Position numbers and translations under genes: made by a program
Source of the DNA: Microbulbifer sp. VAAF005
Lineage (GTDB): Bacteria > Pseudomonadota > Gammaproteobacteria > Pseudomonadales > Cellvibrionaceae
Length of the DNA stretch: 64,000 nt
Assembly: GCF_030012985.1 (NCBI RefSeq)
Contig: NZ_CP120233.1
Location: 1,595,001 to 1,659,000 of the forward strand
Reading direction: 5' to 3'
The notes under the pieces: model-generated
Databases searched by the model: none
Seen by the model: the letters and a program-made list of their open reading frames with translations, nothing else
Told to the model about the DNA's origin: nothing
Part shown: one piece after another, positions 29,528 to 38,817 of the stretch
Layout: every line of letters starts with the position of its first letter
How positions within the stretch are numbered: position 1 is the stretch's first letter

Positions 29528-31366
29528 ATCGGGATAGGGAGGCACCTCACGATGCCTCTCCTCCCACACCACCAGGCATACGGGTCACGTACCATGGCGG
29601 TTCAATTCTATTCCCCTTCCTATCTGCCAATTCCGGCAGCCCCAAGTTCCTAAAGTATCTATTTGGCAATGCTCTGTAAAGGGCAGGACTTTTGCTTAGC
29701 CTCCATGGTCCATGCGCTGATTTGGCCGTGTTCCACGCTAAAAAGCGATCAACACCCAGCTTTCTTAATCTGCGGTAACCACTACGTCCCCATTGCTTCC
29801 ATAGATAACATCGCAACTTCCGCCTTATCCACTTGTCCAGATCTTTCAGAGGGCTCAGTACTTCACTGATGTCAAAGTACGCTTTCCAACCAAGCAGGGA
29901 CTTCTTTAACTCTTCTATGATCTGAGTAAACTTGCGGCCTCGTGTTCGGCGGGTGATCATTCTGATCTTTGCCTTCAATTTATTAATCGATGATTCTGAT
30001 ACCTTTATCCGGGCATCCTTCTTCAGCAATCTAAATCCTAGAAAGCTCCGCTTCCAGAAGTGATCCTCTGCACTCTTCTCAGTATTTACTGTGAGCTTCA
30101 GCTTACATTTGATGAAGTGCGTAAGGCTTACTTTTATCCGCTCTGCAGACCGACGACTTCCCACCAGTATTTGAAAATCATCGGCATATCGCACAAAACT
30201 GAGTTGCCGCTTGTGCAGCTCCCAGTCCAGTTCATTAAGCACAATATTAGCTAGAAGCGGAGATAGCGGCCCACCTTGCGGTACGCCTTTTGTAGTAGCT
30301 ATTAACTCGCCATCGACTACCGTCGGCGCTTTTAGGTATCGGTTTATCAACCCCAGAACATCAGCCGGTATTCCACTTTTCTTCAGTGTTAGCATGAGCT
30401 TGTCATGATTCACTTCATCAAAGAAGGATTTCAAGTCCATATCGATCGTCCAGCGCTTTCCTTGCCGGACAAAGTTTTGGACCTGTCTAATCGCCTGGTG
30501 TGCCGATCGATTTGGTCTAAAACCAAAACTAAGAGCATGAAACTTCGGCTCCCATTGCTCACTGAGTATCTGTGCGATAGCTTGTTGGATCAACCTATCT
30601 TGCACAGTGGGTATACCCAATGGACGCAGGCCTCCATTGCCTTTTGGTATAAAGACGCGTTTCACCGGTTGAGGACGATAGCTACTACTTAACACCTTTT
30701 GTCGGGTAGCAATCCAGGTCTGCTTAAGATGTTCCGGCAACTGTTTTACCGTCATACCATCGAGACCTGGCGCACCCTGGTTACGAGAAACTTGTTGTAA
30801 TGCTCGAAACAGATTATTCCTATCTAGAATTCGCTGCATTAAAAGAGATGGGAAATTGGACAATGTATGATTAAGTTTCCAGTTTGATGTTCATCCAGAA
30901 AAAAATATTTTTTTTCTGGCAACTAAGTTACTTGTCAGATGCAGTCATCAAGCTCTGCATTAATAATACCGTCCAGAATTGTTCAGGCCTTCAGTAGCAC
31001 GAAATCTACCTACTATGCCCTCTGCTGACTTCTATGGGTCGGTCAAAACCAATCTCTCAGTTTTCAGTTACTCCATTAACAACCCATAGACCTCCCAGGG
31101 TAAGACATTTAACTTTCTTCACGTAGATGCTGGATTTATAAAACGTAGGCCAGTTGTGGATGGAGAGCTTTATGGTCACGTGCCCACTGGCTCCGCCTAC
31201 GTCACACCTCATATCCAGTTCTTGTTCATCACCCCGTGAATTTGCGTTGGGCTTCCTCCAGCCAATACCTCGCGATATTAACCTTGCCCTTTCGCTAACC
31301 TTCGGCTCCACGAATACCTGGTAAGAGGACTTTCACCTCTCTAGTTAAATGCCATGCCTGGCACAC
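29528..31366 (-). mobile_element. Group II intron, class C (attC-inserted)
   Basis: Complete intron of 1839 bases. The 5' end GTGTGCC-GGCATGG, then GGTGAAAGTCC and GAGGAAGCCC blocks match class C intron domain I. Domain V is visible at the end of the ORF (AACCGCC / GGTGGT arms with a TGAC tip, about 29565-29600) and domain VI follows, ending CCCGAT at 29528. Domain IV holds the maturase gene. It lies within the core GTTAAGC box of an attC, the known target of the group IIC-attC lineage. Confidence 0.85.
29547..30863 (-). CDS. ltrA: Group II intron reverse transcriptase/maturase
   Basis: A 438-residue intron-encoded protein. RT motifs run in order: RPLGIPTVQDRLIQQAI, FGFRPNRSAHQAI, DLKSFFDEVNHD, GVPQGGPLSPLLANIVL, catalytic VRYADDF, LGFRL. 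The maturase (X) domain follows (IEELKKSLLGWKAYF, WIRRKLRCYLWKQW). There is no C-terminal HNH endonuclease domain, as expected for class C introns. The last codons overlap domain V of the RNA. All catalytic residues seen are intact. Confidence 0.95.
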   Translation of the reverse strand: MSNFPSLLMQRILDRNNLFRALQQVSRNQGAPGLDGMTVKQLPEHLKQTWIATRQKVLSSSYRPQPVKRVFIPKGNGGLRPLGIPTVQDRLIQQAIAQILSEQWEPKFHALSFGFRPNRSAHQAIRQVQNFVRQGKRWTIDMDLKSFFDEVNHDKLMLTLKKSGIPADVLGLINRYLKAPTVVDGELIATTKGVPQGGPLSPLLANIVLNELDWELHKRQLSFVRYADDFQILVGSRRSAERIKVSLTHFIKCKLKLTVNTEKSAEDHFWKRSFLGFRLLKKDARIKVSESSINKLKAKIRMITRRTRGRKFTQIIEELKKSLLGWKAYFDISEVLSPLKDLDKWIRRKLRCYLWKQWGRSGYRRLRKLGVDRFLAWNTAKSAHGPWRLSKSPALYRALPNRYFRNLGLPELADRKGNRIEPPWYVTRMPGGVGGEAS

Positions 31367-31455
31367 ACGCCGCTAGCAAGGGCAGCCGAAGCAACGCGTA
31401 GGCTGTCCAGCCCAGCCCCGAAGGGGTTGGGCGAGCTTGCCTAGCCTGGTTATGG
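31367..31455 (-). other. 5' part of attC split by the group II intron
   Basis: Minus strand from CCATAAC (31449-31455) to GCGGCGT at the intron edge. Arms GCTAG-G-CAAG and CTTGCTAGC pair with one extrahelical G, a hallmark of attC recognition. The loop carries further hairpins (CCCC-TTCG-GGGG). Confidence 0.65.
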
Positions 31456-31735
31456 CTGGCGCGCTCGGGACCGACTACTAGCACTTTGCCAGCCATAGTT
31501 TGGCTGGCCGCTGCCCAATATTTACGAGGGAAGAATACCGCACTTTCCCTAACCAATTCCTATCTTACTGGCAATCCGCGAAATTGCAGCGGACTGCCTC
31601 TTTTTACAACACCCGAGCGAACACTCTTGGAGCGAAACTGCCTGAATAGCAATCAGTAAAATTGCTCAATACCAGATGCTATTTAGTGGCACGAAACCTT
31701 CAGTTATCACGAAAAATCAATAAAACCGACCGCCA
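31456..31735 (-). other. Cassette 3 body, no convincing gene
   Basis: Between two attC sites. It holds two short hairpins (GCCAGCC / GGCTGGC near 31480-31510; GGCAATCCGC / GCGGACTGCC near 31570-31600). A 71-codon frame (31341-31556) with a TTG start runs into the intron and looks like chance. Confidence 0.4.
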
Positions 31736-31796
31736 CAATAACGCCCGCGTAATAGGCGCGAGCTTGCGAGCGTCCTAATTGACGCGCTTGTTAAGC
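31736..31796 (-). other. attC site of cassette 2
   Basis: Minus strand R'' GCTTAAC (31790-31796), R' GTTATTG (31736-31742; only the GTT is canonical), with paired arms built on GCGCGT-AATTAGG / CCTATT-ACGCG. It begins 4 bases after the TGA of the 31800 gene. 61 bases. Confidence 0.7.
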
Positions 31797-31799
31797 GAT

Positions 31800-32633
31800 T
31801 CATGCCGACTTTTCCAATGCCCAATCGCTTGGCCCAGAGACTGCCAATATAGGAGCGCGAACTCTAATATCGATCCGAGAAAGCAGCCCATACAATAGGT
31901 CGTTTAAATTATGGTCATTTAGATAGTGCGAAACAAACATATCGAGAGAGTCTATTTTACCGGTAAGGCTATATGCTTCTTTTATATTCGGGTGATTGAA
32001 GAGCTTTTCGGTAAATACATAATTCTTGAATACAGGCAAAATATTCTCTGCTTCAGACTCCCGTTTAGCTTCAGAAACTGCCTCCTCTAAAGCAGCCTCA
32101 TCAATTGACGCTTCCTTTTTCAAGATTGCCACTGAATCTATGTCGCCCAGCGCATGACTTAAATAGTTGAAATACATATCTTGCCACTGCATCCTGACGA
32201 TGCCTTTTTGAATATCTTCATTCATGGCTTTAAATAGCTCATCAAAATTGGTGGCCAAATTAGAAAGAAGAGATAATGACTTATTGAGATTCTTTAAGTC
32301 CGAATTCTCACCAACCTCCATACCACTTATAACAGTGATCATTTTCTCTAGCTGTGATTCGGCCTCTTTGGCAATTATTGCCTGCCTCTGCTGAATTCTG
32401 TTTTTTCGGAATTGAACAAAAGCCAAAATAAAAGCTAGAGCAGTAGCTATTTGTGCGATGCCATTGATGAGGTCTAAAAACGTTATTTGGGCACCAGAGT
32501 CGTATCCATTCACAATTCCATATATAACACAGGCGCCATAGGTGACATACGCTGTGATTATCACAACGATACAAATCATCCCGACTAGATCAAGCGATAT
32601 AGGCCTTTTTAGATTCGGTTTTTCAAATAGCAC
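31800..32633 (-). CDS. Membrane-anchored coiled-coil protein, integron cassette 2
   Basis: A 277-residue protein with two membrane segments (about 17-40 and 52-75) then a long charged helical part (QFRKNRIQQRQAIIAKEAESQLEKM) likely to form a cytoplasmic coiled coil. No family recognised. It starts 21 bases after one attC core box and ends just before the next. Confidence 0.7.
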   Translation of the reverse strand: MLFEKPNLKRPISLDLVGMICIVVIITAYVTYGACVIYGIVNGYDSGAQITFLDLINGIAQIATALAFILAFVQFRKNRIQQRQAIIAKEAESQLEKMITVISGMEVGENSDLKNLNKSLSLLSNLATNFDELFKAMNEDIQKGIVRMQWQDMYFNYLSHALGDIDSVAILKKEASIDEAALEEAVSEAKRESEAENILPVFKNYVFTEKLFNHPNIKEAYSLTGKIDSLDMFVSHYLNDHNLNDLLYGLLSRIDIRVRAPILAVSGPSDWALEKSA

Positions 32634-32653
32634 GATGCTAGTTCCTTGCTACC

Positions 32654-32701
32654 GCTTAACGCCGCATTCAGCGGCTTGTCCGCTGTAATGCTTTGTTAAA
32701 C
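32654..32701 (-). other. attC site of cassette 1
   Basis: Minus strand R'' GTTTAAC (32695-32701) and R' GTTAAGC (32654-32660). Arms GCATT-CAGCGG and CCGCTG-T-AATGC pair fully except for one extrahelical T. A short (48-base) but textbook attC. The upstream gene reads into it. Confidence 0.85.
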
Positions 32702-33894
32702 GCTTTACCGGCTAAATCTATCAACTTAGATGAGTTCGTTTTGATATTTTTTATAGTGGTGAATAAGGTTTTTCTATAAATAGATTCCTCTCTACCCCCA
32801 AACAACTCTCTGCTTGAATTTGAAACCTTGATGCCGATTAGTATTGAAAATACAAAAACAAGAATAACCCATCGCTTATTTTCTTTAGTAGATTTTCCAT
32901 TAATTTTATTCTTAATCTCTTTAAATTTACTCCACTCTCTTGTGATAGTCGGCATTATAGCCTCTATAGAAAGTGCATACTTTGTATAAGGATTCACATC
33001 GCCTTTAAGTAAGCCGGGATGCCTGTTCAGATCAACACTTAATGAACTGCAATAGGCTGATGTTTTACAATTATTAGTATTGTATCGCTCGATTTCAGCC
33101 TTCAAGTTAACAGCACTGATATTCTGGTTTCTGGATAATGATAATATCTCATCAATATTTGGAGCCGAGGTAAGAGTGACCTCTACATCGTTCATGTTTC
33201 TATAGCGATCAATGTAATTTTTAGATTCTTCTGACCACAAACATAGATCCTGGTATTCTTTTTTCAGATTACCGGCACATCCGTTGTTTAGGCGTCTTAA
33301 CTCGTTATCCAGTCTTGAAAGTGATGTATAAAGATTACTTTTTGCTTGTGAAAGCTCATTAGATGGGCCGACTGTGCTTTGATCGCTTACATAAAAAACA
33401 ATTGCTGACACACCAAAAAGGTACCAAATATGGTCAAAGAAGCTTTTAAAACTCTTGCCTGCTCGGAATGCATGAAGAGTAATTGTTGCTATCGACCAGC
33501 TAAGCACGACTACAGTAATAGAGTTTATTAGAGCCCCTTCAGGCAAGCCCATTTGATCTGGACCACCTGATCCAATGGTAAACCTCTCTGGAACTACTGG
33601 TTCAACCGTATACACCCCAAAGCTATGCAATATGCATGGAGATAGCCAGGCCGCAAAGAGCGCAAGTGCAAACCTACTAGATAGTGCTACGGAGGAAATT
33701 ACATTAACTAGGCATAGGAGCAATAGAAATAAAAAATAACCTCCTGAAATAATGTTTATTGTGCCCGGCAAATCAATATATGGGCCACTCCATATACTAG
33801 TTATTCCCAATGCCTGAAGGTTCTGTAATAAAGCGTAAGAGCCTGTCAAAGCAATGAAGTAAATGGGGGATAAGAAATCTAAGATTGCTTCCAT
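32668..33894 (-). CDS. Multi-pass membrane protein, integron cassette 1
   Basis: A 408-residue protein with about five N-terminal membrane segments, a central Cys-containing, probably external domain (about 170-310) and another membrane segment near 340. No family recognised. It is the first gene after attI: its start is 8 bases from the integrase recombination box, and its last residues (FNKALQRTSR) are encoded by attC itself. First position means strongest expression from the cassette promoter. Confidence 0.7.
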   Translation of the reverse strand: MEAILDFLSPIYFIALTGSYALLQNLQALGITSIWSGPYIDLPGTINIISGGYFLFLLLLCLVNVISSVALSSRFALALFAAWLSPCILHSFGVYTVEPVVPERFTIGSGGPDQMGLPEGALINSITVVVLSWSIATITLHAFRAGKSFKSFFDHIWYLFGVSAIVFYVSDQSTVGPSNELSQAKSNLYTSLSRLDNELRRLNNGCAGNLKKEYQDLCLWSEESKNYIDRYRNMNDVEVTLTSAPNIDEILSLSRNQNISAVNLKAEIERYNTNNCKTSAYCSSLSVDLNRHPGLLKGDVNPYTKYALSIEAIMPTITREWSKFKEIKNKINGKSTKENKRWVILVFVFSILIGIKVSNSSRELFGGREESIYRKTLFTTIKNIKTNSSKLIDLAGKAFNKALQRTSR

Positions 33895-33901
33895 AATTAT
33901 C

Positions 33902-34160
33902 GTTTAACAGTGTATTCAAAAGCAGCTGCATTATATCACCTGCCAATATATCCCAGGAGTAAGAATTCACCAAAACCCAAAAAACACATACAAATCAGTG
34001 AGTTAGTCAACGCCAACATAAAAACACCCAAGTGGATATATTGCAGCTGCACCATATCTTGTTATTTTGCTCCTTTTGATCACAAACCTAAACCGTTAAA
34101 AATCAATAAGTTAGCGCCTATATTGATGTGGATATGTGCAGCTGCTTTTGATCTCCGATA
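33902..34160 (-). other. attI region and recombination point
   Basis: Minus-strand GTTAAAC (33902-33908) marks the junction of attI with the first cassette. The rest of the 308-base gap to intI has three copies of GCAGCTGC (33922, 34043, 34138) with flanking similarity, the first inverted relative to the others, which may be IntI or regulator binding repeats. No gene is visible. Confidence 0.6.
33930..33938 (-). promoter_or_regulatory. Candidate cassette promoter Pc (extended -10)
   Basis: Minus-strand TGATATAAT, an extended -10 element (TGnTATAAT), 36 bases before the first cassette gene. No good -35 is seen, which an extended -10 can tolerate. It points into the array, as a Pc should. Confidence 0.45.
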
Positions 34161-34190
34161 TTGACAGCATAGGGAAATAGCAAATACTGT
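34161..34190 (+). promoter_or_regulatory. intI promoter
   Basis: Consensus -35 TTGACA (34161-34166), 18-base spacer, -10 TACTGT (34185-34190). The -10 lies inside the LexA box. Confidence 0.65.
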
Positions 34191-34204
34191 ATATAAAAAC
34201 AGCA
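34185..34204 (+). promoter_or_regulatory. LexA (SOS) box of intI
   Basis: TA-CTGT-ATATAAAA-ACAG-CA matches the CTGT-N8-ACAG core exactly and overlaps the -10, so LexA should block transcription. SOS control of integron integrases is established in other bacteria. Confidence 0.85.
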
Positions 34205-34216
34205 TGAGAAAGTATC

Positions 34217-35296
34217 ATGGATGATATTCGCCCTAAGCTGCCCGCTAAACCAGAGCGTTTTATGGATATCTTGCGCCAGCATATTCGCAAGCAGGGACTA
34301 TCGTACCGAACGGAGCAGACTTACACCCATTGGATAAAGCGATTTATCCACTTTCATCGCTTGAAGCACCCTGCCGATATGGGGGCCGCTGAGGTTGAGA
34401 CATTTCTTACCTACCTTGCTGTTCAGGGGCTCTGCGCAACCAATACGCAAAGAGTGGCATTGAATGCCATTGTCTATCTCTACAAACAGTTCTTAGACAG
34501 GGAAATCCCAGATTTGGATTTTAAGCTTGCCAAGAGGCAGCGGCGACTGCCTGTTGTTTATAGCCGCGAGGAAGTGTTCGCAGTTCTCAGTCATTTACAG
34601 GGCGTTTTCAGATTGCAAATTGAGTTGATGTATGGCTCAGAGCTTCGCAGTGCCGAACTACTGTCTCTCCGAATAAAGGATGTGGACTTTAGCAGCAACA
34701 ATATTTTTGTCCGTGGCGGGAAGGGGAATAAGGATCGCACTACCCTTCTGCCGAAAGGGATAGCTGAAGATATACAGCGTCAAGTCAAGCACGTATCTCT
34801 TCTTCACCAGCAGGATTTACTCGCCGGTTGCGGCTCAGTTTATCTACCAGATGCCCTCGATCGAAAATACCCCAATGCTGCCAAACAGCTGGCCTGGCAA
34901 TATTTGTTTCCCGCTAATTCTATCAGTCAATGTCCCCGCTCCGGCATATATCGAAGGCACCATATGCACTCATCCACATTGACGCGCCAAGTAAGTAACG
35001 CCGTAAGAAAGGCGGGAATCAACAAACCAGCACGCTGCCATGCATTTCGCCATAGCTTTGCGACCCACTTGCTCGAAGCAGGTTATGACTTGCGTACGAT
35101 TCAGGAGCTGCTTGGGCATTCGGATATAAGCACTACTGAAATTTATACTCATGTCGTAAATCGGGGAGATAAAGGCGTTTTAAGCCCCTCAGATCGCCTG
35201 CGCAACATAAATAAAATTGAAGAGACTGAAGCTAACTATTTTGTAGCGCGCAAAATAGGGGAGGTGCTAGGGCTTAGCTTATTGGCCGCGCCTTAG
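34217..35296 (+). CDS. intI: Integron integrase IntI
   Basis: A 359-residue tyrosine recombinase. Catalytic residues are present: Arg144 (ELRSAELLSLR), His275 and Arg278 (CHAFRH), His301 (LLGHSD) and Tyr310 (EIYTHV). The integron-specific insert is seen at about 205-250 (GSVYLPDALDRKYPNAAKQLAWQYLFP...RRHHMH), separating it from XerC/D. A usual GTGLR is GSELR here and the C-terminus is about 20-30 residues longer than IntI1. Divergent from all cassette genes and convergent with aroC. Confidence 0.93.
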   Translation: MDDIRPKLPAKPERFMDILRQHIRKQGLSYRTEQTYTHWIKRFIHFHRLKHPADMGAAEVETFLTYLAVQGLCATNTQRVALNAIVYLYKQFLDREIPDLDFKLAKRQRRLPVVYSREEVFAVLSHLQGVFRLQIELMYGSELRSAELLSLRIKDVDFSSNNIFVRGGKGNKDRTTLLPKGIAEDIQRQVKHVSLLHQQDLLAGCGSVYLPDALDRKYPNAAKQLAWQYLFPANSISQCPRSGIYRRHHMHSSTLTRQVSNAVRKAGINKPARCHAFRHSFATHLLEAGYDLRTIQELLGHSDISTTEIYTHVVNRGDKGVLSPSDRLRNINKIEETEANYFVARKIGEVLGLSLLAAP

Positions 35297-35360
35297 CAGC
35301 GGGGAGACCGAATACCAGCTTGCGCCGGTATCCCAATAAAAAATATAAATATCGGTCGAA

Positions 35361-36437
35361 TTATCCCGGAGTGACATCACCATTTTGCGCGCGCTGGCGC
35401 AGGGTGTGATCGATCAGGACTAGGGCCATCATCGCTTCGGCGATCGGCGTTGCCCGAATACCAACACAGGGATCGTGGCGGCCTTTGGTTATCACTTCAA
35501 TGGGGTTGCCGGAGCGATCGACGCTGCGACCAGGGATACGCAGGCTGGAAGTCGGCTTCAGGGCGATATGGGCAATAATGTCCTGGCCACTGGAAATCCC
35601 CCCTAAAATGCCGCCGGCATTATTTGATAGAAATCCCTCTTGCGGGGTGATTTCATCCCGGTGCTCGGTGCCCTTCTGTTCCACGGAGTCAAAGCCCGCA
35701 CCAATCTCCACACCTTTTACCGCATTAATACTCATCAGGCCGTGGGCCAAATCTGCATCCAGACGGTCGAAGATCGGTTCGCCCAGTCCGGCGGGAACGC
35801 CGCTGGCGTGTACAGAGATACGCGCACCGATGGAGTTCCCCTCTTTGATCAACGCCTGCATATAGGCTTCCATTTCAGGAACCCGCTCCGCGTCCGGGCA
35901 GAAAAAGGGGTTTTGTTCTACCTGGTCCCAATCCAGTTTTTGTACTTTTATCGGGCCCAATTGTGAGAGATAACCGCGCACTTCAATGCCGTATTTTTGT
36001 TTTAGCCATTTTTTGGCGATGGCCCCGGCGGCAACCCGCATGGCAGTTTCACGGGCGGAGGATCGGCCACCCCCACGGTAGTCGCGGATGCCGTATTTTT
36101 GCCAATAGGTGAAATCGGCATGGGCTGGCCTTACCTGTTCAGCGATATTGCTGTAGTCCTTGGAGCGCTGGTCAGTATTTTCAATTAACAAACCAATGGG
36201 CGTGCCGGTGGTTTTTCCCTCGAAAACACCGGAAAGGATTTTTACCTGGTCGGGTTCGCGGCGCTGGGTGGTATAGCGGGAAGTGCCCGGCTTGCGGCGG
36301 TCCAGCTCTCGCTGAATTTCTTCTTCACTAATCTCCAGACCCGGAGGGCATCCATCGACGATACAGCCGAGCGCGGGGCCGTGGCTTTCGCCAAAGGTGG
36401 TGACACAAAACAGCTTGCCAAAGGTATTGCCCGACAT
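35361..36437 (-). CDS. aroC: Chorismate synthase
   Basis: Makes chorismate from EPSP, the last shared step of aromatic synthesis. The 358 residues are full length, with [18 protein letters not shown], the FMN-site region [25 protein letters not shown] and the C-terminal [18 protein letters not shown]. It is the first core gene after the integron. prmB lies upstream on the same strand, a conserved pairing. Confidence 0.97.
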   Translation of the reverse strand: MSGNTFGKLFCVTTFGESHGPALGCIVDGCPPGLEISEEEIQRELDRRKPGTSRYTTQRREPDQVKILSGVFEGKTTGTPIGLLIENTDQRSKDYSNIAEQVRPAHADFTYWQKYGIRDYRGGGRSSARETAMRVAAGAIAKKWLKQKYGIEVRGYLSQLGPIKVQKLDWDQVEQNPFFCPDAERVPEMEAYMQALIKEGNSIGARISVHASGVPAGLGEPIFDRLDADLAHGLMSINAVKGVEIGAGFDSVEQKGTEHRDEITPQEGFLSNNAGGILGGISSGQDIIAHIALKPTSSLRIPGRSVDRSGNPIEVITKGRHDPCVGIRATPIAEAMMALVLIDHTLRQRAQNGDVTPG

Positions 36438-36610
36438 AGACGACTTTTCCAGCTAGTAGGTGGTAAAACAGGATGGCCCACAATAGGGGCGCGCATTATA
36501 AATGATCTGCCCGCCCCAGTGCGCAGACTGGGGCAAAAAGCACAAGTGTCCGCAGAACCGGGCTTGTACCCATAACCCGGCAACCGAGATGGCCGCGGAG
36601 GCAAAAGGAA

Positions 36611-37533
36611 TTATTCCTTTTCGAAGTAGGGTTGGTAGGCGAGCAGTTCTTCCCGGCTGATGGCAAAAACACCGTGGCCACCATCCTCAAACTCGGGCCA
36701 CATAAACGGCACCTCCGGGAAGGCTTTTTCCAGGGCTTCCCAGCTATTGCCCACTTCGCAGATCAACAGGCCGTCGGGCTGTAAGTGGTTGGCAGCCTCG
36801 CGCAGCAAGCGGCGGGTAAAATCGAGACCGTCATCGCCAGAGCCCAGGGCTATATCCGGCTCAGCGTGGTATTCCTTGGGCATTTCGGCCAGATCGCGGG
36901 CATCGACATAGGGCGGGTTGCACACGATCAACTCGTAACTCATACCGTGCAGGCCGGAAAATAGGTCCGACTGCACTGCGCGCACGCGTTCGTTCAATTC
37001 GTGACGATTGATATTGATCTGTGCAACTTCGATCGCGTCCTCGGAAATATCGCTCACATCGACACGCGCTTCCGGGAAGGCCTCGGCACAGGCGATACCG
37101 ATACAACCGCTACCACAACAGAGGTCCAGAATCGCCAGGGGCTCAACATTGAGCCAGGGCTGGAAGTTGTGGCGAATCATCTCGCCAATCGGTGAACGGG
37201 GTACCAGTACCCGCTCGTCCACATAAAATGTCATATCGCAGAAATGCGCTTCCTTGGTCAGGTAGGCCGCCGGTACCCGCTCGCTAAAGCGCCGCTCCAG
37301 GATAGTGAGTACGTCACGGCGCTCCTCCATGGTCAAACGGGCCTGGAGTATCTCCGGCTTACTGTAAGGGGGAGATGCAGGGCGTGGGTTACCAGTAAAA
37401 CGGCCTCGTCCCAGGCGTTGTCGGTGCCATGGCCGTAGTAGAGGTCGGCCTCATTGAATCGGCTGGTCCCCCAGCGGATATAGTCCAAAACAGTGGTCAG
37501 TTCGTGGAGGCTTGTTTCACGCCTTTCTATCAT
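36611..37533 (-). pseudogene. prmB: Release of uL3 methyltransferase PrmB, frameshifted
   Basis: Methylates glutamine of ribosomal protein uL3. The N-terminal part (ATG 37533, AAGGA ribosome site, [21 protein letters not shown]) ends early after HALHLPL; the rest ([12 protein letters not shown]..., SAM motif DLCCGSGCIGIA, catalytic NPPYVDARD) runs in another frame to 36611. One extra base in the five-base run at 37368-37372 would restore [19 protein letters not shown]. Nearly all of the protein is otherwise intact, so a sequencing error is likely. Confidence 0.85.
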
Positions 37534-37875
37534 CAATCTATCCTTAAGTGCTTTGTATCTCGTCGGGGCCCACTGTCACTAGCGGGTGCCCTCTGTTGCT
37601 GCTGCAGAGGGGCCAATCAATGCCCGGGGAGTGTAGTTTGCTCACACCAAATAAGCGACGAGTAAGGTTAAGTGGCCATTTTACAGCTGCTACCTAAAGA
37701 CCCTAAGCCATTTTTCCGCCCAACTTCGCTCCGCCCTGCTAACAAAATAGCCTTCGTCAGTGGTCGTCAAATAACACCTAACAAGCTCCTCGGGCCGCGT
37801 GGATCTTTACTCTCGGGTTACAAACGCTTAGGGTAGCGCACCCGCCCTTCGGGCTGAGATGTTGGAAAGAGCAGC
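37534..37875. other. Intergenic region between prmB and folE
   Basis: 340 bases between divergent genes. No gene or clear terminator is seen; it should hold both promoters. Confidence 0.4.
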
Positions 37876-38418
37876 ATGAACGAACATTACGCGCGAATTA
37901 TTGAAGCAATCGGCGAAGATCCGCAACGCCCTGGGCTCAAAGACACCCCGGAGCGCGCCGCCAAAGCCATGGAATACCTGACCCGCGGCTATAAACAGAC
38001 CGTGGAAGATGTAGTCAACGACGCGCTCTTCCCGTCCGACTGCAGCGAAATGGTGTTGGTTAAGGATATCGAACTCTACTCCCTGTGTGAGCACCACCTG
38101 CTGCCGTTTATCGGCCGCGCCCACGTAGCCTATATTCCCAATGGCAAGGTCGTTGGCCTGTCCAAGGTAGCACGCATTGTGGATATGTTTGCGCGCCGCC
38201 TGCAGATCCAGGAGCAGCTGACCGTAGAGATCGCCGAGACCCTGCAAAACGTTACCGGTGCTGCCGGTGTCGGCGTGATCATCGAAGCCAAGCATATGTG
38301 CATGATGATGCGCGGTGTGGAAAAACAGAACTCTGTGATGAAGACTTCGGCTATGCTCGGTACTTTCCGCAGCAACCAGGCCACCCGCAACGAGTTCCTC
38401 TCCCTGCTGCGCCAGTAA
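37876..38418 (+). CDS. folE: GTP cyclohydrolase I
   Basis: Converts GTP to dihydroneopterin triphosphate for folate. The 180 residues show the FolE core: [27 protein letters not shown], zinc Cys and His in CEHH and a later Cys in [26 protein letters not shown]. It is followed by a CHMI-family gene 54 bases downstream. Confidence 0.95.
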   Translation: MNEHYARIIEAIGEDPQRPGLKDTPERAAKAMEYLTRGYKQTVEDVVNDALFPSDCSEMVLVKDIELYSLCEHHLLPFIGRAHVAYIPNGKVVGLSKVARIVDMFARRLQIQEQLTVEIAETLQNVTGAAGVGVIIEAKHMCMMMRGVEKQNSVMKTSAMLGTFRSNQATRNEFLSLLRQ

Positions 38419-38472
38419 ACGCCACAGGTACCCAGCGGCCGCCAGGGCCGCTTTGACCGAGGAGTGACCGCT

Positions 38473-38817
38473 ATGCCTCACCTGATCATAGAGTATGCGA
38501 AAAATCTGGAAGAGAAGATTTCTGTCGCTGCACTGGTCAGCTCGGCTCAGGAGGCGATGCACCGTTCCGGTTTGTTCGCCTCCCACAATATCAAGACCCG
38601 CGCCAAGTCCTACGACCAATTTATCGCTGGGGACAATGGCAACAGCTTTATCCACGCAGAGATCCGCTTGCTTGAAGGGCGCTCTACGCGGGAAAGGGAG
38701 GCATTGAGCTCGGCGGTTTTTAACAGCCTGTGCCAATTTGCCGAGGGAGTTCCCGCAGTCTCGGTAGAGGTGCGGGAGATGGATGCCAGCTGCTATTCCA
38801 AGCGGGTTCCCTTCTAA
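38473..38817 (+). CDS. 5-carboxymethyl-2-hydroxymuconate isomerase family protein
   Basis: A 114-residue protein MPHLIIEYAKNLEEK... The ATG at 38473 is chosen over the GTG at 38464 because the family uses the N-terminal Pro (after Met removal) as catalytic base, and a GAGGAG site lies at the right distance. HpcD-type enzymes act in homoprotocatechuate breakdown, but no other gene of that route is near, so the true role is open. Its stop overlaps that of the convergent hydrolase by 4 bases. Confidence 0.8.
   Translation: MPHLIIEYAKNLEEKISVAALVSSAQEAMHRSGLFASHNIKTRAKSYDQFIAGDNGNSFIHAEIRLLEGRSTREREALSSAVFNSLCQFAEGVPAVSVEVREMDASCYSKRVPF

Noticed and set aside
31057..31311. 84-codon ORF inside the group II intron
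   Set aside because: Lies in the domain I-III RNA region, where intron structure explains the sequence.
31539..31543. GTGCG on the minus strand as the 5' end of the group II intron
   Set aside because: The later GTGTGCC-GGCATGG at 31366 matches class C intron starts and rebuilds the attC core with the 3' exon; the GTGCG does neither.
31341..31556. 71-codon minus-strand ORF in cassette 3
   Set aside because: TTG start, runs across the attC and into the intron, no family features.
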